From positions 1 through 7,613 of the forward strand of contig JAFMRN010000112.1 in the NCBI GenBank assembly GCA_017354065.1: a stretch of DNA of 7,613 nt, in the 5' to 3' direction. The translations under genes and the position numbers were made by a program. Under the pieces are notes generated by a model that was given only the letters and a program-made list of their open reading frames with translations, had not been told where the DNA came from and did not search any database. Positions 1 through 5,028 of the stretch are shown one piece after another. Position 1 is the first letter of the stretch, and each line of letters opens with the position of its first letter. The stretch comes from Solirubrobacterales bacterium. GTDB lineage: Bacteria > Actinomycetota > Thermoleophilia > Solirubrobacterales > Solirubrobacteraceae.

Positions 1-1460
1 ACCACCTCGGCGTGCGCGCTGAACAGGTGCCGGCGGCGCAACCCGAGCCGCTCGATCAGGCGGTATACGTAGAGGTCGGGGCGGGTGCTGTCAAGCGGCG
101 TGGCACTGGCCCGGTAGAGCTTCAGGAACGTACGGATCCGCTCGCGCGCCTCCGGTGGCACCTGCGGGGACTCGGTGGCCGCCGCCAGGGCCGCGACCAT
201 GTCCAGCTTGCGCCGGCGCGCGATCTGGGTGCAGCGGGCCATGTCAACCGAACGCAGTTCGATCGGTGGCCGCGCCAGCACCCGCACCGCCGCCGACGCG
301 TCCGCCGGGTCGGCCAACAGCCGCAGCCAGGCCAGCAGGTCGCGGATCTCGGCGCGCTGGAAGAAGGCCGCGTCCCCGATCACCCGGTGAGGCACCGCGC
401 GCTCCTCAAGCGCCGCGGCCAGCGCGCGCCCGTCCCGCGTGGTGTCGGGCACCAGCACGGCGATCCGCCCCGGATCGGTCTGCTCGCGCCGGATCAGGCG
501 CTCGATCTCAGCGGCGACCGCCTGCCCCTGGGCACGTTCGCTCTCGGCGCGCCAGAAGCGCTGGCGCGGCATCCGGTAGATGCTGGTCAGCACCGCGCGA
601 CGGGTGTCCGGCGTCTCAAACGACCTCAGGCGGGCAGCGCCCGCGCCCCGGAACGCGTTGGCGCCGGCCTGGGGATCGCCGGCAACCGTCAGCTGGCCGT
701 TGGCGAGGGTCGTCGCGAGCCGCGCGGCCGCCAGGCTCAGCTCCTGGGCGTCGTCGATCAGGACATGCTGGAAGGGTTCGCGGCGGGGCTCGCCCGCGGC
801 GCGGATCGCGTGACGCAGCAGGTCGCCGTGGTCTATCGCGCCGGCGGCCTTCAACAGCCGCTCATGGGCCGCGTAGATCTCCGCGAACTCGCGCTCGCGG
901 GCACCGTCAACGGGCAGCCGGCCATGTTGTACGGCGTCACGGAGGGCCGCGTCGTCGTCCAGCGCTTGCGCCCAACTCGCGTGGTCCTCGGGTGAGATCA
1001 GCTGTTGCTTGAGCGCGTCGATCCGCAGGATCAAGCCCGCCAGCAGCGCGTTGGCGTTGCCGCCGAAGTCGTGCTGGGTCAGCGGCAGCTCCTCAATCGC
1101 CTCAGCCAGCATCGCCAGGCGCTCACCGGCTGAGAGGATCGCGTCGGGGATGTGGCCCCGGCCGGGAGCGCGCGCCAGCACGCCACAGGCCAGCTCGGTC
1201 GGCGCGACGATCGTCAGCTCGCCATAGCCGGCTCCCAGGGACTGCTCCAGCCGCGCGCGGACGGCGTCGGCGCGCGCGTTGCTCGGGGTCAGGAAGACGA
1301 TCCGCTCCGGCGGGGTTCCCTGGGCGATCAGCCAGCGGAAGCGCTCCTTCAGCAATGTGGTCTTCCCGGTGCCGGCCGCTCCCTCTATCAGCAGCGGGGA
1401 GCCCGCATGGCTGATCAGGTCTGGCGGGCTCAAACCCTCTGCGGCGGCGGTGCTGCGCAC
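1..1460 (-). CDS. UvrD/Rep-family (AdnAB-like) superfamily 1 DNA helicase, C-terminus outside window
   Basis: The reading frame is open for 486 codons from a GTG at 1460 to the window edge. Motif I (Walker A) is GAAGTGKTT at residues 27-35. A motif Ia-like stretch LTPSNARADAVRARL follows. Motif II is LIDDAQEL at 234-241 and motif III is GDPQAGANAFRGA at 261-273. A motif IV-like LTSIYRMP comes next, then the 2A-domain signature GRIAVLVPD...FFQRAEIRDLLAWLRLLADP. Motifs V and VI and any RecB-like nuclease domain would lie beyond the edge. The family uses ATP to move along single-stranded DNA in repair or recombination. The DDAQ form of motif II, in place of DEFQ/DEYQ, is like that of actinobacterial AdnA/AdnB subunits as I recall them. 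No Q motif is visible before Walker A. An in-frame GTG at 1487 is an alternative start that would overlap the divergent phosphatase gene. The gene could instead be another UvrD paralogue; the superfamily call is secure, the subfamily is not. Confidence 0.92.
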   Translation of the reverse strand, partial: MRSTAAAEGLSPPDLISHAGSPLLIEGAAGTGKTTLLKERFRWLIAQGTPPERIVFLTPSNARADAVRARLEQSLGAGYGELTIVAPTELACGVLARAPGRGHIPDAILSAGERLAMLAEAIEELPLTQHDFGGNANALLAGLILRIDALKQQLISPEDHASWAQALDDDAALRDAVQHGRLPVDGAREREFAEIYAAHERLLKAAGAIDHGDLLRHAIRAAGEPRREPFQHVLIDDAQELSLAAARLATTLANGQLTVAGDPQAGANAFRGAGAARLRSFETPDTRRAVLTSIYRMPRQRFWRAESERAQGQAVAAEIERLIRREQTDPGRIAVLVPDTTRDGRALAAALEERAVPHRVIGDAAFFQRAEIRDLLAWLRLLADPADASAAVRVLARPPIELRSVDMARCTQIARRRKLDMVAALAAATESPQVPPEARERIRTFLKLYRASATPLDSTRPDLYVYRLIERLGLRRRHLFSAHAEV

Positions 1461-1468
1461 TTCCTGAC

Positions 1469-1474
1469 AGCATA
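1469..1474 (-). promoter_or_regulatory. Candidate -10 element (TATGCT) of the helicase gene
   Basis: TATGCT fits the TANNNT pattern of actinobacterial -10 elements and lies 8 nt before the GTG at 1460, so transcription would start at or within a base or two of the start codon (leaderless or nearly so). No convincing -35 is visible, and the purine run AGGAA directly abuts the GTG, too close for a normal ribosome binding site. This is inference from spacing only. Confidence 0.35.
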
Positions 1475-1479
1475 GGTTG

Positions 1480-2331
1480 ATGGCCACCCCCACCGCCACT
1501 GATTGGCTCGAACTCTGCAGGACCTCGGCCAAGGAAATCCGCACGTTGCTGGCTTCCAGCGGAACGATCGCTGACCGCGCCGTGGAGACCGGCACCCGCG
1601 GAGAGGGCGGGGATCGCACGCTGGTTATCGATGAGCGCGCCGAGGACATCATCTTCAGGCAGCTGGACGCGCTCGCCGCGCGCGGGTTCTCCTTTGACGC
1701 CGTGTCTGAGGAGCGCGGGATCGTGCGCTTCGGCGCGGGTGGGTCTTTGCGGGTGGTGATCGATCCGATCGACGGCTCGCTGAACGCCAAGCGCGGTCTG
1801 CCCCACCACGCGCTGTCGGTGGCCGTTGCGGACGGGAACACCATGGCCGACGTGAGCTTCGGCTACGTGTATGACTTCGGCCCCGGTGAGGAGTGGTGGG
1901 CCGCGAGCGGCCAGGGCGCCTGGGTCAACGGGGCGCAGCTGGACGCCGGTCTGACCGAGCGCCGCGGCGGCGACGGCCGCCTTGAGGTGCTGGGGATCGA
2001 GTCCGCCGATCCGCGCTGGGTCGCGCACTCACTCCAGGGCCTGACCGAGGTCGCCTACCGGCTGCGGGCGATGGGGACCATCGCCGCCTCACTCTGCCAG
2101 GTCGCCGCCGGCCGTCTGGACGGGCTGGTCTCGTTGCGTGCCTGCCGCGCGGTCGACGCCGCCGCCGGACAGCTGATAGTGCGTGAAGGCGGCGGGGTCG
2201 TAACGTTCTGTGGACTAGGGATGGCCGCGCCGCTTGATCTGGTCGCCCACAGCTCAGTGGTGGCGGCGCGCACCAAGGCCACCCTCAGCAAGCTGGAACC
2301 GCTGGGCGTCAGTCCGGATGGAGCCAGGTAA
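1480..2331 (+). CDS. Inositol monophosphatase / FBPase-like family phosphatase
   Basis: The protein has 283 residues, near the usual 260-290 of this family. These enzymes are Mg-dependent sugar- or inositol-phosphate phosphatases in the cytosol. The metal-binding signature is complete: VSEERG at 75-80 (the E of the GEE-type motif), IDPIDGSLNAKRG at 94-106 (D95 and D98), and CRAVDAAAG at 222-230 (D226, matching the WDxAAG motif). GRLDGLVSLR at 211-220 is also typical. The GSLNAKRG variant of the usual GTxNF makes the substrate uncertain. Possibilities are inositol-1-phosphate (for phosphatidylinositol or mycothiol), fructose-1,6-bisphosphate, histidinol-phosphate or PAP. ATG at 1480 is chosen; TTG at 1477 is one codon upstream. 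Only a weak AGG at 1474-1476 precedes it. The gene diverges from the helicase across 19 bp and lies 45 bp before the metalloprotease, so a two-gene operon is likely. Confidence 0.92.
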   Translation: MATPTATDWLELCRTSAKEIRTLLASSGTIADRAVETGTRGEGGDRTLVIDERAEDIIFRQLDALAARGFSFDAVSEERGIVRFGAGGSLRVVIDPIDGSLNAKRGLPHHALSVAVADGNTMADVSFGYVYDFGPGEEWWAASGQGAWVNGAQLDAGLTERRGGDGRLEVLGIESADPRWVAHSLQGLTEVAYRLRAMGTIAASLCQVAAGRLDGLVSLRACRAVDAAAGQLIVREGGGVVTFCGLGMAAPLDLVAHSSVVAARTKATLSKLEPLGVSPDGAR

Positions 2332-2344
2332 ACCGGGAGATCCG

Positions 2345-2380
2345 ATGCGCAGGCAGATGAGCCACAAGGGGTACAGATGA
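2345..2380 (+). other. Possible 11-codon mini-ORF overlapping the metalloprotease start
   Basis: An ATG at 2345 preceded by GGGAG (2335-2339, 5-nt spacer) opens a frame MRRQMSHKGYR ending in TGA at 2378-2380. That stop overlaps the ATG of the next gene (2377-2379) as ATGA, the classic arrangement for translational coupling. It occupies nearly all of the 45-bp gap between the phosphatase and the protease. It could be chance: the frame is very short and the protease has its own AAGGGG ribosome binding site inside it. Confidence 0.3.
2366..2371 (+). promoter_or_regulatory. Ribosome binding site of the metalloprotease gene
   Basis: AAGGGG lies 5 nt before the ATG at 2377. This fixes that ATG as the start rather than the in-frame ATG four codons later (2389). 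Confidence 0.6.
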
Positions 2381-3471
2381 TCGACTGGATGGTTGCCGAG
2401 TGGATCGCCGCGCGCGTTGCCGGCACGGGCAGCGCGCCGCTGCCTGACGTCGACCTGGCTGAGCTGGCGACCCTGTCAGAGCAGCGCGTCACCGCCTACA
2501 CCGGGCTGACCCCGGCCGGCCCGCTGCCGGCGCCCGAGGGCGTCGGCCGGCGCGAATGGATCAACGCGAACCTCTCCTCGATGCGGCGCCTGATGGACCC
2601 GGTGCTCAGCCATGCCCGTAACGGGCTCGGGCCGATGATGCCGGTGGCGGGCCTGCTGATGGGCGGGGTCGCCTCAAGCGAGGTAGGCCTGCTGATGGGC
2701 TACATGGCCCAGCGGGTCATGGGCCAGTATGAGCTGGTGCTGACCACCGAGGACAGCGACCCGCCACGGCTGTTGTTCGTACTGGAGAACCTCGGTAAGG
2801 CGATTCAGACCTTTGACGCCGATGAGAAGGAGTTCATGACCTGGGTGGCCCTACACGAGGTCACCCACGCGGTCCAGTTCGGCGGCGTGCCCTGGCTCCA
2901 GGGTTACCTGGCCGGCCTGGTGCGCGAGCTGATGGCCTCAGCCGAGCAGCGCGCCAACCGTGCCGGCCGTGCGAGCAGCGGTCCCGCCGCGGCGGCCGGG
3001 CTGCCTGCACGCGTCTCACTCCCCTCACGCGAGTCACTCCCGTCGCGTGAGGAGCTGGCGCGGATGGCCGGGGCGCTGCGCCGCGGCGACCTGATCGGCC
3101 TGGTCGCAAGCGACGGCGAGCGCGAGGTCATAGACCGTGTCCAGGCGGTCATGGCGGTGATTGAGGGCCACGCCGAGCACGTGATGGACGCCGTCGCTCC
3201 CGACCTGATCCCGTCCCTGGACAAGCTCCGCTCGGCTCTGGATGAGCGGCGCAAGAGCCAGGGCCGGATGGGCCGGCTCGTCGCCCGGCTGATCGGGCTT
3301 GAGCTGAAGCTGCGCCAGTATGAGCGCGGCAAGGTCTTCTGTGACCACGTGGCCAAGGCCGGCGCGCTGGACCGCGTCTTTGAGTCTCCGGATCAGCTCC
3401 CGACGCTTGAGGAGATTGAGGCCCCGGAGCTGTGGCTGGAGCGGGTCGGGGCTGCGGCTCCCGCCGGTTGA
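2377..3471 (+). CDS. Zinc-dependent metalloprotease-like protein, DUF2342 / zincin_2 family
   Basis: The protein has 364 residues and a zincin motif HEVTH at 160-164 (two His ligands, Glu general base) within FMTWVALHEVTHAVQF. VIEGHAEHVMD at 261-271 follows about 100 residues later; E263 is a good candidate for the third zinc ligand. The N-terminal WMVAEWIAARVAG and LLFVLENL at 132-139 fit the actinobacterial DUF2342 family, which carries TIGRFAM labels such as 'putative hydrolase' and 'coenzyme F420 biosynthesis associated'. The true substrate is unknown to me. No signal peptide or clear membrane span is seen, although 85-108 is a Gly/Met-rich hydrophobic stretch, so a cytosolic location is likely. 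A low-complexity linker at 190-225 contains a tandem SLPSRE hexapeptide. The gene follows the phosphatase by 45 bp and its stop lies in a 22-bp tandem repeat. The family is confident; protease activity is inferred from the motif. Confidence 0.92.
   Translation: MIDWMVAEWIAARVAGTGSAPLPDVDLAELATLSEQRVTAYTGLTPAGPLPAPEGVGRREWINANLSSMRRLMDPVLSHARNGLGPMMPVAGLLMGGVASSEVGLLMGYMAQRVMGQYELVLTTEDSDPPRLLFVLENLGKAIQTFDADEKEFMTWVALHEVTHAVQFGGVPWLQGYLAGLVRELMASAEQRANRAGRASSGPAAAAGLPARVSLPSRESLPSREELARMAGALRRGDLIGLVASDGEREVIDRVQAVMAVIEGHAEHVMDAVAPDLIPSLDKLRSALDERRKSQGRMGRLVARLIGLELKLRQYERGKVFCDHVAKAGALDRVFESPDQLPTLEEIEAPELWLERVGAAAPAG
3016..3051 (+). repeat. 18-bp tandem duplication inside the metalloprotease gene (SLPSRE x2)
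   Basis: Two adjacent 18-bp units (3016-3033 and 3034-3051) match at 15 of 18 positions. All three differences fall at third codon positions and are synonymous, so both encode SLPSRE (residues 214-219 and 220-225). Confidence 0.75.
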
Positions 3472-3515
3472 GCGAGACCCGGGCACCGGTTGACCGAGAC
3501 CCCGGCACCGGTTGA
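3464..3515 (+). repeat. 22-bp tandem repeat beginning at the metalloprotease stop codon
   Basis: Two full 22-bp units (3472-3493 and 3494-3515) differ at only two positions and both end in GGCACCGGTTGA or its close match. A partial third unit, the octamer CCGGTTGA at 3464-3471, covers the last codons and the TGA stop of the protease gene. The octamer therefore recurs at exact 22-bp spacing (3464, 3486, 3508). The last unit forms the left arm of the terminator-like hairpin. Confidence 0.75.
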
Positions 3516-3540
3516 GGAACCTCTCTCGGGTGAGTTTTTT
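3506..3540 (+). terminator. Terminator-like hairpin with T6 tract after the metalloprotease gene
   Basis: CACCGG (3506-3511) can pair with CGGGTG (3527-3532) through one bulge, with an inner GAG/CTC pairing, followed after AG by TTTTTT at 3535-3540. The stem is imperfect, so this is a moderate call. It would end the phosphatase-protease transcript. Confidence 0.5.
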
Positions 3541-3648
3541 GTAAGTGACACCCGCCCGCTGTGACCGCCCTGTAACAAGCGTGTGGCAAAGGTGTTACAG
3601 CGCCGTGTAAGTCGTGTGACAACGCACACAAACGCCATGCCATGTAAC
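3541..3648 (+). promoter_or_regulatory. Cluster of TGTNAC-type half-sites and an 8-bp inverted repeat upstream of the Lys-rich protein gene
   Basis: TGTGAC (3560), TGTAAC (3571), TGTTAC (3593), TGTAAG (3606), TGTGAC (3615) and TGTAAC (3643) lie within about 90 bp. The first pair gives GTGAC-N6-GTAAC, an 11-bp direct repeat like the GTnAC repeats bound by actinobacterial OmpR/PhoB-family regulators such as MtrA or GlnR. CTGTAACA (3570-3577) and TGTTACAG (3593-3600) form a perfect inverted repeat, and GTGTG (3614-3618) faces CACAC (3625-3629). No ORF covers the stretch. The regulator is inferred, not identified. Confidence 0.45.
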
Positions 3649-3680
3649 CCGCAGGAGTCGCCGGTTTACCTTTGCGTGCC

Positions 3681-3711
3681 CGTCGTTTGCAGGGGCAAAC
3701 AAGGAACGACG
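3681..3711 (+). promoter_or_regulatory. Overlapping inverted repeats (hairpin or operator) before the Lys-rich protein gene
   Basis: GTTTGC (3685-3690) and GCAAAC (3695-3700) form a 6-bp stem with a 4-nt loop. CGTCGTT (3681-3687) is also fully complementary to AACGACG (3705-3711), so the two stems compete for the shared GTT. No T tract follows, so it is not a terminator. It lies just upstream of a weak -10-like TAGTCT at 3716-3721 and could be a repressor site or an alternative RNA fold. Confidence 0.4.
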
Positions 3712-3737
3712 AGCGTAGTCTAAACACACGTTTCGAG

Positions 3738-3743
3738 AAGGAG
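3738..3743 (+). promoter_or_regulatory. Ribosome binding site with long spacer for the Lys-rich protein gene
   Basis: AAGGAG is a strong Shine-Dalgarno core but lies 13 nt before the ATG at 3757, longer than usual. No nearer in-frame start exists: a GTG at 3743 is out of frame and stops at TAA (3755-3757), overlapping the ATG. Confidence 0.5.
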
Positions 3744-3756
3744 TGAGCTGGGACTA

Positions 3757-4767
3757 ATGGCTGACCAAGAGCCGACTGCCCAAAAGGCAACGACGAACAC
3801 AGACGCCGCCGCCAAGGACACGCCGGCCGAGGCAACCACAGCCAAGACGGCTACTGACAAGGCCACGCCGGCCAAGGCGCAGGCCAAGAGCACAGCCGCC
3901 AAGTCCGGCGCCTCCAAGTCCGGCGCGGCGAAGAAGCCCGCCGGGGCGTCCAAGACCGGGTCCAAGGCCGCTTCCGCGTCCAAGTCGCGCACCACCAAGG
4001 CATCCACGAGCAAGTCAACGGCCGCCGCGAAGAAGACCACCGCCGCCAAGAGCACCGCCGCCAAGGGGGCCTCCGCGTCCAAGTCCGGCGCCGCCAAGGC
4101 GACCACGGCTAAAGCCAGCACGGCCAAGGTGAGCGCCGCGAAGAGCTCTGGCGCCAAGGCCTCCAACGCGAACGCCAAGACCACGGCCAACGGCAGCTCC
4201 GCGCAGCCGAAGAACCCGGTCGAGCTGGCCGCTGAACTCGCCGAGCGCGCCGTGCTGGTGCCGGTCGGCGCCGGCCTGATCCTCCGCGACAACGTGCGTG
4301 CGACCGTCAAGGACGTCACCAGCCGGTTTGACCCGCGTGAGGGCCTGGAGCAGGAGCTCCAGCGTTATGAGCAGCGCGGCCAGGCCGCCCGCCAGGAGCT
4401 GGAGGCCGAGCTGAAGCGTCGCCGCTCAAGCGTTGAGAACAACATCGGCGAGCGTCGCGCCAGCGTCGAGCGCACGGTCGGAGAGCGCCGCAGCCGCCTG
4501 GAGCAGGAGGTCCAGCAGGTCCGTAAGGGCATCGAGACCCGAACCAACGCGGTGACCACCGAGGTTGACAAGCGCCGGAGCGCCGTCACGAGCGAGCTGG
4601 AGCGTCGCGCCAACGCCATCTCCACGGGCCTTGGCAAGCGCGTCACCGAGTTCGAGAAGCGCGTTCACGTGGTCAACACCGAGGCCAGCATCCTGACCAC
4701 TCAGGTGACTGTCCTGGGTGGAAATGTGATCAAGCTCGCACTCGGAGTCCCCTCCCTGATCGGTTAG
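3757..4767 (+). CDS. Histone-H1-like Lys/Ala-rich protein with 11-residue-repeat helical domain
   Basis: The 336-residue protein is not one I can name. Residues 1-150 are almost entirely Ala, Lys, Ser and Thr, with lysines often exactly five residues apart (109, 114, 119, 124, 129, 134), like the DNA-binding tails of histone H1, AlgP or mycobacterial HupB. Residues 154-190 are a hydrophobic to amphipathic helix (AVLVPVGAGLILRDNV). Residues 211-309 form nine consecutive 11-residue units starting ARQELEAELKR, RRSSVENNIGE, RRASVERTVGE, with a hydrophobic residue at position 5 of each unit. Residues 310-336 are hydrophobic and end in VPSLIG. There is no cysteine, signal peptide or catalytic motif. 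The composition suggests a nucleoid- or surface-binding helical protein. The order resembles mycobacterial HBHA with its Lys-rich tail moved to the N-terminus, which is inference. The gene stands alone, with its own regulatory leader and a hairpin terminator. Confidence 0.88.
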   Translation: MADQEPTAQKATTNTDAAAKDTPAEATTAKTATDKATPAKAQAKSTAAKSGASKSGAAKKPAGASKTGSKAASASKSRTTKASTSKSTAAAKKTTAAKSTAAKGASASKSGAAKATTAKASTAKVSAAKSSGAKASNANAKTTANGSSAQPKNPVELAAELAERAVLVPVGAGLILRDNVRATVKDVTSRFDPREGLEQELQRYEQRGQAARQELEAELKRRRSSVENNIGERRASVERTVGERRSRLEQEVQQVRKGIETRTNAVTTEVDKRRSAVTSELERRANAISTGLGKRVTEFEKRVHVVNTEASILTTQVTVLGGNVIKLALGVPSLIG

Positions 4768-4828
4768 TATTCTTCGTCTGAACAGCTTCCCCCGCCGGCC
4801 GTAACGGAGAGACGCGCCGCGGGTGAGG

Positions 4829-4857
4829 TTCGCTGGCCTCATACTCTCGCCAGCGAA
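4829..4857. repeat. 8-bp perfect inverted repeat downstream of the Lys-rich protein gene
   Basis: TTCGCTGG (4829-4836) and CCAGCGAA (4850-4857) are exact reverse complements around a 13-nt loop, extendable by a G-U pair. No T tract follows on either strand, so it may be an mRNA 3'-end stem or protein site. Confidence 0.5.
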
Positions 4858-4880
4858 TGCAGCACCCTCTCCTCCCTCAA

Positions 4881-4920
4881 CCGCCGGGGCGTCACGCAAG
4901 TGGCGCCCCGTCGGTCCTTT
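4881..4920 (+). terminator. Strong GNRA-loop hairpin, probable terminator of the Lys-rich protein gene
   Basis: Positions 4885-4895 pair with 4900-4910 (11 pairs including one T-G wobble) around a GCAA tetraloop. An outer CCG/CGG stem (4881-4883 with 4912-4914) stacks across one mismatch. TCCTTT follows, a weak T tract as is common in high-GC bacteria. The direction fits the plus-strand gene ending at 4767. Confidence 0.6.
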
Positions 4921-4922
4921 AA

Positions 4923-4996
4923 GGGGCAGCCACATCACGCCCCGACGCCAACTCTGAGCAGGAAACCCTCCCTCAGGGTCGGAAAGCTGCTCAGAG
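4923..4996. other. Two further stem-loops in the convergent gap, including a 9-bp stem with a nested hairpin
   Basis: GGGGC (4923-4927) pairs with GCCCC (4939-4943). CTCTGAGCA (4952-4960) pairs perfectly with TGCTCAGAG (4988-4996), enclosing ACCCT/AGGGT (4965-4969 with 4975-4979). Read on the minus strand, the inner hairpin is followed by TTTCC, so part of this may terminate the GNAT-type gene. An unrecognised structured RNA is the alternative. With the two upstream hairpins this accounts for most of the gene-free stretch 4768-5028. Confidence 0.45.
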
Positions 4997-5028
4997 CTAC
5001 CCGCGACCGCAGCTAGACCGGCACCGGG

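Noticed and set aside
12..995. Long plus-strand open frame opposite the helicase
   Set aside because: The minus strand encodes helicase motifs I, II and III in order across this region. The plus-strand translation is Arg/Gly/Ala-rich with no recognisable domain, as expected for a shadow frame in high-GC DNA.
1123..2028. Minus-strand open frame spanning the helicase start and the phosphatase
   Set aside because: It crosses two real genes with clear motifs in other frames and shows no domain of its own.
3464..3515. CRISPR-like repeat
   Set aside because: The 22-bp units are directly adjacent with no spacers, so this is a simple tandem repeat.
3703..3732. GGAAC ... CGTT as an ECF sigma-factor promoter before the Lys-rich protein gene
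   Set aside because: The spacing between the two elements is about 21 nt, too long for the 16-18 nt usual for such promoters.
3720..4319. Minus-strand frame rich in Ala/Leu/Val that looks like a membrane protein
   Set aside because: It is the complement of the Lys/Ala codons in the H1-like tail (AAG and GCC read backwards give Leu and Gly/Ala). The plus frame has a ribosome binding site and a coherent helical domain downstream.
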